DNA of 64,000 bases from NCBI GenBank assembly GCA_031761405.1, contig JASEVX010000007.1:62631062-62695061 (forward strand), in the 5' to 3' direction. A program made the translations under genes and the position numbers. Positions 52,987 to 63,734 of the stretch are shown here, piece after piece. Position 1 is the first letter of the stretch; every line of letters starts with the position of its first letter. The notes under the pieces are model-generated. The model was not told the origin of the DNA, made no database searches, and was given only the letters and a program-made list of their open reading frames with translations. Origin of the DNA: Serripes groenlandicus. Its lineage: Eukaryota > Mollusca > Bivalvia > Cardiida > Cardiidae.

Positions 52987-53190
52987 GAGCAAGTTATAAG
53001 GGAGATAATTACATCTGGTTTTAACTTTATATTGAATGGATTAATGATCTTACTTTACGTTTTTCCTTGTAAGTTCAATTGCAACTAATTGCATTTCTTT
53101 CTTTTTAACACGCAAAGTAAACAGGGCCGCTTCAAACAAAAAACGGCAGTCAGAACTTTGAAACCTCCAAACCCAGATCAGCTTTCGCTT
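52987..53190 (+). repeat. Diverged direct repeat, copy 2
   Basis: Matches 52132-52330 in order (GAGCAAGTTATAAGGGAGAT, GAATGGATTAATGATCTTAC). Confidence 0.6.
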
Positions 53191-53239
53191 TTGCGTGGTC
53201 TCATCTGATTTTTCTACAAAAATAACCTTACCACACTAT

Positions 53240-53498
53240 ACAGTCATATCACGGCGGCCAGTTCATCCAACAATGATGGATTTCCTGGCATTCTCACAAC
53301 CGCACTCAACTCAACAGTTTTTTCAAACAACTGGCTGCTTTTCCATATAGAGTGTTAGAAAATTGGTGGAAGACGAATGACGCTTATCGCCTTGACTTTT
53401 GTGAAGCTTCGAAAATAATGTTGACCGAGTAGTTGTTCGACCTCTTAACTCATGGATTGACAGTCCATGTCGCTACCTACTTAGCTACCGAAGCTCGT
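53240..53498 (-). mobile_element. SINE-B, diverged
   Basis: CAGTCATATCACGGCGGCCA, AACTGGCTGCTTTTCC, TTGGTGGAAGACGAATGACG and GATTGACAGTCCATGTCGC. Confidence 0.7.
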
Positions 53499-53566
53499 TG
53501 TATTGTTTTACTTTCAAAACCTCTAAATGTCGATGTTTGTGTCTGACCATTTCCATATTCAGACGA

Positions 53567-53710
53567 ATGATGGCGTATCTTTGGCAGACGATAAAAGCCA
53601 TCACATTCATTCCGGTGATGTTGTATAGATACCATGACTACTTGCGCAGGAAGACAACAGTGACCAACAAACAGTCAGACACATACACAAAAAGGATTCA
53701 GAAATCGTGA
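53567..53710 (+). CDS. Possible small protein, 47 codons, unrecognised
   Basis: A short frame starts MMAYLWQTIKAITFIPVMLY and continues RYHDYLRRKTTVTNKQSD to a stop after IQKS. A hydrophobic helix followed by a basic tail could be a one-pass membrane peptide. A pyrimidine-rich TTTCCATATTCAG stands just upstream and could be an acceptor. It may equally be chance. Confidence 0.2.
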   Translation: MMAYLWQTIKAITFIPVMLYRYHDYLRRKTTVTNKQSDTYTKRIQKS

Positions 53711-54191
53711 TGGTGGAAGGTTATTGTTGACAGCTGTCATCAAGCAGATATTAAATGTTGTGGTTTTGTTTTTGTGGGGGAATAGGCAGCATACAAAACA
53801 AAAGAGAAATCTAGATATGAGTTTTTAACACGCTAGACCACCAACCATATCGTTGTCGATAGAAACAGTAATGCATCACACAACGGGGGTAACTCTTAAA
53901 CTCCAAAATGAAATATTTCAAGTAAAGAAAAAAAATACTAGTCAACATTGGTTGAAAAGATGTGGCAGGTTCCAAATCTTTTCAATTTTGATGTAATTGT
54001 CAGTGGTAGAACTAACTATCTTTAAACCAGAGTTGGTGTTAACCGTATAATGTCTGATCACTGTACCCCATAGTACGGTTTTAGGTCAGCTTTAGTAATC
54101 ACAAGTCTGTTGTTATATTAATCCGTTTAGCCGATTTTAATCAATATAGTTCTTAACTCACTACACCAGTTTCGTTCACAAACATTCTGAT

Positions 54192-54318
54192 CAGAGCTCT
54201 AGATAACGGGTATTTTTCTTGTTCTAAAATCCTTATTTGACATTTAAATAATTTGGTTGAGTAATTAGAGAAATATTTTGGGGAAAAGACCAGTTCACTC
54301 TTTAGTCCTCTGTTCTGA
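54192..54318 (+). mobile_element. M5 MITE lacking its palindromic core
   Basis: CAGAGCTCTAGATAACGGG start, AAATCCTTATTTGACA, TTTGGGGAAAAGACC and the end AGTCCTCTGTTCTGA. Reverse of the copies at 9.2 and 16.2 kb. Confidence 0.6.
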
Positions 54319-54527
54319 TAATTGGGTCAATATGGTTTTGATGAGTCTATTTCTTCGGCAAGGATTACTCTATTTCAGAATCGTATATTCGATATTCATT
54401 GTCTATAAACACACAGCCGCCGCTCAGAAGAGTTTCCGTTGAGTGCGGTCATGGGTGCGAATCTGCGTACCCCAAGTTAGTATCTCATACTACTGTTATG
54501 TGTGACATATATAAATATGTATATATT

Positions 54528-54708
54528 TCAGCGCCGAGTTTCCTTATGTAGACTCTTCCATGTTCAAAATCGGGCGATTCCATCATTTTTCATGTAATAA
54601 GAGTTTTAGAAAAAGTAAAAGGCGAACAATGCTGATTTCAGCCGAGATATCTCGTTAAGAGCTGCTGACTCACCTGATTATATATTGTTTGCAAAAACCT
54701 CTTTTGTG
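54528..54708 (-). mobile_element. M4 MITE, truncated
   Basis: TTTCAGCGCCGAG and TAGACTCTTCCATGTTCAAA, with the centre decayed to GATATCTCGTTAAGAGCTGC. Confidence 0.65.
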
Positions 54709-54736
54709 TCACTAGGAAACAATGGAACATACATGT

Positions 54737-54935
54737 AAAGAGGTCTAGATGAGGAGGGTATTCAGCACCTTTTCCCACAATTTCTCTCTTATTATAAAAG
54801 CAAACCCTATGTTGTGGGTACTCCAAAGAATCGTCTCACTGATGCGATTCTTTTGATTACCCACAACATGGGGTTAGAGGGTCAAATGTGAATTTTAGAA
54901 CATGTAAAACGCCCCTTATCTAGAGCGCTGCATGC
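54737..54935 (-). mobile_element. M5 palindromic MITE, full length
   Basis: AGAGGTCTAGATGAGGAGGG to CCCCTTATCTAGAGCGCTGC. Core ACCCTATGTTGTGGGTACTC with its complement ACCCACAACATGGGGTT. Confidence 0.8.
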
Positions 54936-55324
54936 ATGTATAAATGGTAGTAAACTTATTGAATTTGAGTTCAACACAATATGAGACATTTCTCCTTTTG
55001 TTGTGTGAGGTAGTTCTATCTTTTAAATACAGACGGGTGCATTTTATAATGTAATCATATCAAATTTAAATTAAAACACAGTTCATAAATCACAAAAAAC
55101 ACGTAATATAAATCTTCTTATCGCCTACATTTATGCTTGTTCTAAGTGTTTTGTATCGCGTTGATGGATAAAACGAGAAATTCGGAAACCAGCCAGGCTA
55201 AAATGGGCCCCGTAACAAGAAAAATCGACAACTTGACCTTGGGAGCAGAGTCATCCAAATCACCATGTACATCCGGGTGTTACAACGTTCGTATCGTTCG
55301 TATCTGGATGAATCTATTTGTGAT

Positions 55325-55532
55325 TTAACCATTTCCCTCATACAGACGCATTTTGACACCTCTGTAGTAGAACACTTTTGAACATATTGTGACTGAGCAA
55401 TTTCTTTTTTTTGTCACAATGTTTTTAACTCTATGCAATCATAAAACCTTTATTGTAAGAGATTTTTCATATTTTTGCTAAGATGTTGTCAAATTATTCT
55501 GCTGCATATTTGTTGCATATGGGAAAGGGTTG
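55325..55532 (-). mobile_element. M1 MITE, diverged
   Basis: TTAACCATTTCCCTCATA to ATATGGGAAAGGGTTGA; the hairpin is shortened. Confidence 0.7.
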
Positions 55533-55540
55533 ATTTATTT

Positions 55541-55650
55541 ATTGGGGTTTTACGCCGCTTTCAACATTATTCCAGTTATATCACGGCGACAGTTCACTTA
55601 TTCATGATCCCTGGGTAAACAAACCAGTACTAGGCTGGAAAAGGTTGAAT
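55541..55650 (-). mobile_element. SINE 3' domain fragment
   Basis: TTGGGGTTTTACGCCGCTTT, CAACATTATTCCAG and TATATCACGGCGACAG are the 3' domain shared by SINE-A and SINE-B. Confidence 0.6.
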
Positions 55651-55863
55651 GACGATTTTTTTTTTCCTAACGTCAAAATAAGTTAAATACGTTAAAATCA
55701 GTTCCGTTACAAATAAATCTTCTGATTTAACGTAGCTTCCCTGAATGTGGGTGGACTGGTTCCAGCCAATATTATCACAATACGATCTGACTCAGACATT
55801 CGGACAATTACTTCAAGATTAGCTCCAGATCAGCCTGCAGATTCATTAAATCTGATTGGCAAC

Positions 55864-56094
55864 TTAACCCTTTCCCTCATATAGACGCTTTCTGACGCCT
55901 CTGCAGCAGATGGCTTTTTTTGAAAACATGACGACAAAAGAAGAAATTGCTCAAAACGAGCAATTTCTCCTTTTATCACCATGTTATTTAACTATTTAAT
56001 GATTGTATTTTCATATAAAGGGAGTTCCCGATTGTTTTCAGGTATGCTTTCAAAGTCGTCTGTTGCAGATTCGTGATATGAAGGAAAGGGTTAA
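55864..56094 (-). mobile_element. M1 MITE, full length, mixed subfamilies
   Basis: TTAACCCTTTCCCTCATATA to TATGAAGGAAAGGGTTAA. Stem GCTC/GAGC. The second half follows the older subfamily. Confidence 0.8.
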
Positions 56095-56100
56095 CTCAAC

Positions 56101-56257
56101 TTCCGACCAATATATTCCTATGATGAGCGGGCTTTGCTGAGGTGACTTTTCTACACGAACGGCACAAGTACAGATTAAGTCTCCAGAAAACAGACATCGA
56201 ACATGAACGCTTATTCAAAAATCGATGTAAAACAGATAAGTTTACACTAAAAAAGTC
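56101..56257 (-). repeat. Tandem duplication, copy 1, with SINE-C-like tail
   Basis: Repeats at 56261-56417 with one difference seen (A at 56190, G at 56350). CAGACATCGAACATGAACGC and AATCGATGTAAAACA resemble the SINE-C 3' part. Confidence 0.9.
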
Positions 56258-56260
56258 AGC

Positions 56261-56417
56261 TTCCGACCAATATATTCCTATGATGAGCGGGCTTTGCTGA
56301 GGTGACTTTTCTACACGAACGGCACAAGTACAGATTAAGTCTCCAGAAAGCAGACATCGAACATGAACGCTTATTCAAAAATCGATGTAAAACAGATAAG
56401 TTTACACTAAAAAAGTC
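56261..56417 (-). repeat. Tandem duplication, copy 2
   Basis: Second copy of 56101-56257, period 160 bp. Confidence 0.9.
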
Positions 56418-56419
56418 CC

Positions 56420-57620
56420 TATATATGGACTATAGGATCCTGGCATGGTAATACACAAATGAAAATATATTTTATATAATGGAATGTAATATATATATAC
56501 ATTTTTTTTAAATAGCGTGAACATTGAGATGGACCATTGACTTGATATCAGATAGTGCAGACCAGACTTTGCATAAAGCACTAGACACAACTGTACACTG
56601 ATTTATTTTCTTGCGACGAGGCGCATACAGAAAAAGATCGCTCACCTTGTTTTCCGTCATAATAGCTATAGGTTCATAAGCACGTGATCAACTCCTCTAT
56701 TGAGTCAAGCACTGAAGAAATAAATACGTTATATACACACATTCTAACTCCGTATTGTTTTTGTAGCTCTTTCAGCATAGAGTGTGAATAAAGAGCCTGT
56801 TATATTGAGTTATTTATAAGTGTAGAGTACCTCATTGTTTATTGTTATTAAGTGCGATGTAAGGATTTGTGTCGGATGAAACTGGAAAGGATTTTGTTTG
56901 TTTGCTAATTTAGAATTACCAGTTTACGGATCTGTGTGTCAATACTGCAACTCGAGTGAAAGTGTTAATTTGTTGTTGTTTTAAAATAACTGACAATGCT
57001 TGAAATGCTTTGACAACTTATAGAATTCGGTTATAGAATCTACTTATTTTTGTTTTGATTATAACTAATTATTGCGGGATTTAAGTTCTGTTAGACATAC
57101 ACTACATGATAACTGCTGGTCAGAATAATAGTGACATCGGAATGGCGTGTGGACAGTTGTATATTCGGCCGGTAAGATTTCTTTCATAAAATAAACCGTT
57201 ACTTGACAACATTGACCTGAGTCCGACCTTTGTGAAAATATCAACATCACTGTGATGAATAGAATAGAATAGAATATATTTTATTAACTTATACAACATA
57301 TATGTATCTCGTCATACACAACATATTCATAAATGAAATAAAGCAAATCAAACAAGGTTACATCAATTAAGAACGTTATTATTTTAGTTATATATACTAC
57401 ATAGATGATGAACAATTTCGAATATAACTATAATTATATGCATTTTGAACATGTATAGATTAATGGTTATATAATAGTATTTCTACGTTTTGTCGCCAAA
57501 GATATAATGTACAAGATGTATAAGTAATAATGTATAAGATCATAATGATATAATATTCATCAAATGTGTTTTTTATTTAATGAAAATACACAATGTGGAA
57601 ACAGTGACTTACTCTTTTGC
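56420..57620. other. AT-rich DNA without recognised gene
   Basis: Only short ORFs. An (AATAG)n run at about 57255-57276 could be the tail of a lost retroelement. Confidence 0.4.
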
Positions 57621-57631
57621 TTGATTAATAC

Positions 57632-57712
57632 CACACTCGGTACCCAGGCTATTCATAAAATATATGATATATTTATGATATATTTCATGAATAAGCCTGG
57701 ATACCGAGGATG
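57632..57712. mobile_element. Small foldback with 9 bp flanking repeats
   Basis: CTCGGTACCCAGGCTATTCA and TGAATAAGCCTGGATACCGA are imperfect inverted arms. GATTAATAC lies on both sides (57623-57631, 57713-57721). Confidence 0.65.
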
Positions 57713-57718
57713 GATTAA

Positions 57719-57971
57719 TACATCGAGGGCTTGGCGTGAAATGGTTGTAACTAAAACCCTATTTTGAAAACCCTGGTTTAGGGGAAATTTTGACCCCTTT
57801 GTAAACAATGCAAATTTAGGTGTCATTGCTCAGAACGAGCAATGGCACCTAAATTTACATTGTTTACCTAGAAAAATGATTTAATGCTTTAAAGACTTTA
57901 TGGCGAGGTGATAACCCTCGGTAAAAAAAATACAAATTTTAGTTACAACCATTTCACGCCAAGTCCTCGAC
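57719..57971. mobile_element. M3 palindromic MITE, full length
   Basis: CATCGAGGGCTTGGCGTGAA to TTTCACGCCAAGTCCTCGA. The centre is AGGTGTCATTGCTCAGAACG and its complement. Confidence 0.85.
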
Positions 57972-58158
57972 ATGCTTGTTTATATACTGAAAATCCACTT
58001 CGTAAGAATGTCTTGTTATTGGACCTTTAAATTGGAACGTTGGAGTAGTAACGTTGTGATTGGACGCGATACAATGCACCGTCACCGATGATAACCAAGG
58101 GACACAACTCTTGAGTTACCCGTTTTCCGATAAAAGACCCCTCTGTTCGATTCAGACT

Positions 58159-58272
58159 TTGCTTTGGAAGATTGTTGTGTGTAGTACTGGTGTGAGAAAA
58201 CCAGGAAACACATGAGTAGGTGAACTGGCCGCCGTGATATGACTGAGAAATTGTTAAAAACGGCGTTAAACC

Positions 58273-58310
<38 letters not shown>
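58159..58310 (+). mobile_element. SINE-B, 5' truncated, with target duplication
   Basis: Flanked by CGATTCAGACT on both sides (58148-58158 and 58310-58320). Contains GTACTGGTGTGAGAAAACCA, GCCGCCGTGATATGACTGAG and a (CAAT)n tail. Confidence 0.85.
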
Positions 58311-58311
<1 letters not shown>

Positions 58312-58764
58312 ATTCAGACTACCGAGTTTAAACTATTTTCATAGTTATACGTGTACACCCAGACCAGGATCAGCTGAATTATGTCGACCAAAATCTACAT
58401 GAACTGCGCTAGAGGAGAACCAATCTGACAACACTGGCGAACTGTGTAATCCATGGTCCTCCGGATAATCTGATCTGTATCTGCACTGTTTACTGCTTCT
58501 TTGGGAATACTTAAATGTTTCTATATTGTTTAGATATCGCCATAGTTTGATAATTAACAAAACCGAAACATTGAACCACGCAGTATGTACTTTAAGTGTA
58601 TATATGCTCTTTATTCCCTCTTTTTTAGATATGTTAAAATGTAAGATATATGTACAAACAGAACAAAAAATTATCCAAGTAAAAACATATCCGTATCTAG
58701 ACAAAAGAAAAAGAGAAATTTAACTTTGACTAATCATAGTGGAATATCACTTACATTTGACTAT

Positions 58765-58832
58765 GTGTAGGCTGATCCGGGTCGATGCTTTACGCAGAGA
58801 CCACAATGTTGGTTTTCTCTTGGAACGGCTCT
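58765..58832 (+). mobile_element. M2 MITE, right end only
   Basis: AGGCTGATCCGGGTCGATGC, CACAATGTTGGTTTTCTC and GGAACGGCTC. Confidence 0.75.
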
Positions 58833-59318
58833 TATGTATTCACGTATCTATGGCATATACTACTAATGTCGTCTTAGTTTGTTGCTTAACTTCTATTATT
58901 CATTGAGTCTGTCAATTTGAATTTCTGATTCTTTTCATCAACATGATCATTTATTGCCAAAAAGGCTTCGAATTCATTAGCTTCTAGTGCTTATATCTAT
59001 CAGTAAATATAAAACATGAAACACATTTCAATGTGAAATCATGTAATGGGACTTGCGATGTTCAGCACCGTTAGATACACGCATTTTTGTAGCAATTACC
59101 TCTTTACCCTTTCTAACAGTCATCAAATGTTTAACAGACGACTTCGAAAAGAATATCTAGGCAAATATCGGGAAAATCTTTATAAATGAACGTGTTATTA
59201 TCGAAAAAGGTCGTCTTCTGTCGATTATCCTCCCAGTAGAGTTGTTTACTGTTTTGCGGGAATATAATTTCATGAATTCTTCTTAGGATAGTGGTGAATG
59301 GCAAACATTGCTGTAAGA
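58833..59318. other. Unassigned DNA
   Basis: Nothing recognised beyond a faint M1-like stretch near 59110-59210 (AACAGACGACTTCGAAAA). Confidence 0.35.
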
Positions 59319-59319
59319 C

Positions 59320-59512
59320 AGTGGTGCAGTGTTAGAGCGTCGACCTCCCTAACCAATGGTTCGAATCCCGTGACAAGCGGGTTCGGTGTTTGGGATCTTT
59401 TACACAAAAATGGCGAGAGTACTGGTTAGCCATCCAGGACGTAGACATAGAGCGAGATTAATATAAACTGAAATATTGCTCGCAATTGATTTAAAATAAA
59501 TTAGTTAAAAAC
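59320..59512 (+). mobile_element. SINE-C, full length
   Basis: GTGGTGCAGTGTTAGAGCGT (A box), AATGGTTCGAATCCCGTGAC (B box), GGCGAGAGTACTGGTTAGCC, CATAGAGCGAGATTAATATA and TTGCTCGCAATTGATTT. Confidence 0.85.
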
Positions 59513-59887
59513 TAAACGGAGCTTTTACCGTGATTGCTGAATCTCCACTGTTCCCCAATGCAGAACGAAGTGGTTTCCTCAAACTATCCTATGACACAAC
59601 AATTACGAAAGTATCGCTTTACTGACAGACAGAGTTGTTCTGACGTAAGTGTCCAATTCAGTTGCTTTTCGTCTTATGTTTCTACATCCCAGTAGATTTA
59701 CAATACCGCATTGTTCATGTAGTACACATGTAGGTATGAGGTCAGAAGTGTCTATGAAACTTAAGCTCTAGGCTTCTATGCTTCATTGATGACACATGCC
59801 ATTTAGTTTCATTGTACATGCAACCATTAAGTGAAAGGATATCTTAATTTAACCCTTTGACAATAATTGGATGCGAACCTATATTGC

Positions 59888-60003
59888 TTGGGAAGATTGT
59901 TGTGTGGAGTACTGGTGTGAGAAAACCAGGAAATGCATGAGTAGGTGAACGTGATATAACTGAGAAATTGTTAAAAATGGCGTTAAACCACAATCAATCA
60001 ATT
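59888..60003 (+). mobile_element. SINE-B, 3' part
   Basis: GGAAGATTGTTGTGTGGAGT, TACTGGTGTGAGAAAACCAG, GTGATATAACTGAGAAATTG and GGCGTTAAACCACAATCAAT. Confidence 0.8.
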
Positions 60004-60087
60004 CCGAACCTATACTGGGCGCAATTACCGATCTTTTATACAGCGATACTCTGTAGTCCGTTCGCTACTTCTCATTCAAACTTGATC

Positions 60088-60318
60088 TTAACCCTTTCCC
60101 TCATACGACAGTTCTGCAGAAGACGACTTTGAACATACTTTGTTAAAACATAGAAAAATCTCTATAATTGGATGGATAACCTATGACTAAAAGTGGAAAA
60201 CATTGTGGCAAAAGGAGAAATTGCTCGTTTTGAGCAATTTCTTCTTTTGTCACTATGTTTTCAAATAGCCGTCTGCTATAGAGGCGTCAGAAAGTGTCTA
60301 TATGAGGGAAATGGTTAA
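60088..60318 (+). mobile_element. M1 MITE, full length
   Basis: TTAACCCTTTCCCTCATA to TATGAGGGAAATGGTTAA. Stem GCTC/GAGC intact. Confidence 0.9.
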
Positions 60319-60417
60319 ATGGAAGGGTGATACGTTATTCGAATAAGGGATTATTTTGCAAAGTCTCTTCAGAGGGATCACATTCCGCTTATATTTTATA
60401 TCGAGTTATATTTCTTA

Positions 60418-60565
60418 GTAAACTATGGAAATTTAGGTGCCATTGCTCAGAACGAGCAATGGCACCTACATTTGCATTGTTTACAAAGGGTTAAAAATTG
60501 CCCCCTAATCAGCGTTTTCAAAATAGGTTTTTAGTTACAACCGTTTCACGCCAAGCCCTCGATAT
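60418..60565. mobile_element. M3 MITE, truncated on the left
   Basis: GGTGCCATTGCTCAGAACGA centre, then TTTTTAGTTACAACCGTTTC and ACGCCAAGCCCTCGATA. The left arm is lost. Confidence 0.75.
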
Positions 60566-60574
60566 ACTGTAACA

Positions 60575-60745
60575 CATGTACTTAAGACCACCTATGTATA
60601 GCAGTTCCACGTCTATTGCGATCATACTTTTAATTTCCCAATAACTATTTTTATTTTTAAATAAATGACCCTGCAAATAAAGACCACCTGTGAACAAAGA
60701 CAATATTGTTCTCTTCCCATGGTTGGTCTTTATAAACATGTTGAA
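60575..60745. repeat. 'GACCACC' repeat
   Basis: TTAAGACCACCTATGTATAG, AAAGACCACCTGTGAACAAA and TTGGTCTTTATAAACATGTT; related to 44158. Confidence 0.5.
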
Positions 60746-60778
60746 CTGTACTAATACATATATATTTGCCGCATATAC

Positions 60779-61100
60779 CGAGTCCCGATAGCACAGTATA
60801 TAGCGACATGGGCTGTCAATACTGGGGTTGTAAGTTCGAATCTCAATTCGGCTAACATTCCTTCCAACGTTTGACAAAAAGTCAATGCGACAAACGCCAT
60901 TCGTTGACCATCAATGGGCTAACAATCTATGTAAAAAGTAATAATTTGCTTCGAAAAACTGTTGTGTGGAGTACTAGTGTGAGAAAGTTGGGAATTACAT
61001 GGGTATGTGAACTGACCGCTGTGATATGACTGAAACAGTGTTGAAAACGGCCTAATGCTCAAATCATTCGATCAACCAACCAATCAATCAATCAATCAAT
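60779..61100 (+). mobile_element. SINE-B, full length
   Basis: CGAGTCCCGATAGCACAGTA and TATAGCGACATGGGCTGTC (A-box region), GTAAGTTCGAATCTCAATTC (B box), body GAGTACTAGTGTGAGAAAG, 3' domain GCTGTGATATGACTGAAAC, (CAAT)n tail. Confidence 0.85.
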
Positions 61101-61271
61101 AAATGTGTCATTTACAAAAGGAAAAGATGCATCCCACTGGTTTTATGCCAATGAATTTTGTGTAGTCCCAAAATTAATTATGACGACATTTTTTTGATTG
61201 ATCCAATTCTTCTTACATTGTTGCCAATGGTGATGATTTTGTATTTATTTACCCATGTACAGTTTGTTTGT

Positions 61272-61505
61272 TATGGCCTCTGCGTAATGTATCGACCCAG
61301 ATCAGCCTGCGCAGTCCGCGCAGACTGATCCGGGCCCACACATTCCGTCTCAGGGGGACAGAGGTATAGAGTATATATGCTTCATGCAACAGAAAATCCG
61401 CAGGAGGCGAAAAGTGTCTATTCGGGTAAGCCTGCGCGGCATACTTATGCTGATCTGATACTTTACGCAGAGTCCACAATGTTGGTTTTATCGCGGGACG
61501 GCTCA
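61272..61505 (+). mobile_element. M2 MITE, left arm trimmed
   Basis: CCTCTGCGTAATGTATCGAC to TTTTATCGCGGGACGGCTC. Confidence 0.8.
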
Positions 61506-61515
61506 TATCAATATA

Positions 61516-61739
61516 TCTGCGTAATGTATCGACCAGATCAGCCTGCGCTGTCCGCGCAGACTGATCCGGCCGACACATTCCCTCTAAGGGGGGATAGATA
61601 GAGTAGTGATTCCTGAAACAGAAAATCCACAGGAGGCGAAAAGTGTCAGTCCGGGTTAGCCTGCGCTGCATGCTTAGGCTGATCCGGGTCGATACTTAAT
61701 GCAGAGTCCACAATGTTGGTTTTATCGCGGGACGGCTCA
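61516..61739 (+). mobile_element. M2 MITE, tandem neighbour
   Basis: ATCTGCGTAATGTATCGACC to TTTTATCGCGGGACGGCTCA, same orientation as and directly following the previous copy. Confidence 0.8.
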
Positions 61740-61741
61740 TT

Positions 61742-61968
61742 TGTTTCAGTTATATAACAGCGTGCCCTGAGTAAAATACCAGCACTACTGGTCCGTTTAT
61801 CCTGACACCAGCGAGTCAAACGCAATTCTAATCCCACAGTTTTGAGCGCCAAGAAGGGAAAGCCATTGCGCCCACTTTTAAAGTCTATGGTATGACCCGG
61901 TCGGGGTTCGAACCCGGGACCTCCCGCACCCGAGGCGGGCACTATACCACTACACCACCGAGGCGGTT
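61742..61968 (-). mobile_element. SINE-A, best-preserved tRNA-like head
   Basis: Minus strand: CCGCCTCGGTGGTGTAGTGG, TATAGTGCCCGCCTCGGGTG, then GGTCCCGGGTTCGAACCCCG. A box and B box are clear. The same CCTCGGTGGTGTAGTGG string is the unit of the 30.9 kb minisatellite. Confidence 0.85.
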
Positions 61969-62036
61969 CGACATGAATAATTTATTATTTGGCGAGCTTG
62001 TTTTTGTCAATACAGATACGTATGTTTTTATCCCTT

Positions 62037-62267
62037 TTAACCCTTTCCCTTTGCAAATCCGCAGCAGACGACTTTAATGACATGTACTCAAGATACGGAA
62101 AACCTCTAGAAATGAAAGTAAAATTACTTAAAAAAAAAAAAAATGAAAACATTGTGGCAAAAGGAGAAATTGCTCGTTTTGAGCAATTTCTTCTTTTTGT
62201 CACAATGTGTTCAAAAGTCGTCTGCTGCAGAGGCGCCAGATTGCGTCTTTAGTTGGGAAAGGGTTAA
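62037..62267 (+). mobile_element. M1 MITE, full length
   Basis: TTAACCCTTTCCCTTTGC to GTTGGGAAAGGGTTAA. Stem GCTC/GAGC. Confidence 0.85.
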
Positions 62268-62428
62268 AACAAGGTCGACGTATCATTGAACGTTTTATTG
62301 GTCGAAATTGTCCGCAGTCAAGTTTACAAGTTTTAATTAAGTTTTATTGCAAACACTTAATTTCCTGTGTATCCTTTGTATAATGTGAAACACAATTCAG
62401 AGAATAAGATGAGGTGCGTTTTATATAT

Positions 62429-62665
62429 GAGCCGTCCCACGAGAAAACCCACATTATGGACTCTGCGTAAATTATCGACCCGGATCAGCCTAAGCATGCC
62501 GCGCAGGCTAACCTGAACAGACACGTTTCGCCTCCTGTGGATTTTCCGTTTTAGGAATCATTACTTTATACCTATATCCCCCCGAGACAGAATTAGCCTG
62601 CGCAGGCTGATCTGGTCGATACATTACGCAGAGTCCATACTGTTTGTTTTCTTTTGGGACGGCTC
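62429..62665 (-). mobile_element. M2 MITE, full length
   Basis: GAGCCGTCCCACGAGAAAAC to GTTTTCTTTTGGGACGGCTC, with ATAT on both outer sides. Confidence 0.85.
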
Positions 62666-62722
62666 ATATTCTAAACACATTGTAAAACATTTAAACCTAG
62701 GTTGTGGGAACTCAAATGATTC

Positions 62723-62848
62723 TTAATCCTTTCGTACATACAGACGCTTACTAACGTCGCTGCAGCAGACGACTTTTGAAAACAATGTGACAAAAGATGT
62801 TTATCAAAGTCGTCTGCCGCAAGCTTGTTGAATGGTGGAAAGGATTAA
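62723..62848 (-). mobile_element. M1 MITE, 126 bp internally deleted
   Basis: TTAATCCTTTCGTACATA to GGTGGAAAGGATTAA; both ends kept, central hairpin gone. It sits in an M5-like stretch (GGTTGTGGGAACTCAAATGA). Confidence 0.75.
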
Positions 62849-63114
62849 GTGAGAAATAAGGATATGTTGTAGGGGGAAGACTAATATTCTCTTCCTTATT
62901 TAGAAATAGGACCTGTTTACACTGAAGAAACGAAAAAGACCAACATAAATGCTAGGATAAATTTGTGTTTGAAATACTACAAATCGGTGTTAGACAATCT
63001 GTCTGGAGTATACTAAAACTGTTCGAGATATCCATTAAGCAAATAAGAATCTATGAAATATACGATTGTAATGTCCACCAACAACATAATGTCATGATCT
63101 TATCACACTTACGA

Positions 63115-63276
63115 CAACCGGTATTGTCCATAATAAGCAGTTTCTCCTTTTACCACAATGATTTCAACTCTATTCAATAATCATCCTTTTTTTTATATAG
63201 TGATTTTGTATATATATTGACCTTTTTAATTTCAAAGTTATATGCTGCAGATGTGTTGTATGTGAGAAAGGGTTAA
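63115..63276 (-). mobile_element. M1 MITE, diverged right part
   Basis: AGTTTCTCCTTTTACCACAA, ATATGCTGCAGATGTGTTGT and GTGAGAAAGGGTTAA. A further worn piece lies at 63375-63475. Confidence 0.55.
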
Positions 63277-63734
63277 AGAACATACATAACACCAATTGAA
63301 AAAAAAAAAAAAAAAAAAAACGTATTCCTTTTAATGAAAGAACAAATCTTGATTAAAGTAAAAATCTTGATTAAAGTTAAAAACATTGTGGCAAGAGGAG
63401 AAATTGCTTATTATGGGCAATAATCTCCATTTGGTAGTTTGTTTTCTTCACGTCTGTTTGTGTAGAAATGGTTAACCGTCTACATGCTGTGTAGCTGTTC
63501 CGTACGGCGTTGTTTTGTAGTTGTAAGAAGATGAAATTTCGCTAACTCAATCTCATACCTTACACTCTGTTAGGCAAATGTTAGCTCACCTCTGATATGG
63601 TATATTGATAGTCGTCTGAAAGGAAGGAGCCGAGGTAATAGTCAAATGGTTCAAATATCGAACCAAACATAAAAAATGTTTTGGAAGAGTGGGACAGATT
63701 AAATAATGATGATAAGTGTCTCCTTTTTCCGTTT

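Noticed and set aside
59320..59400. tRNA gene
   Set aside because: It is the head of a SINE-C; the same body and tail occur at 34.9 and 23.7 kb.
61880..61966. Functional tRNA gene on the minus strand
   Set aside because: A and B boxes are present but the cloverleaf does not close and a SINE body follows.
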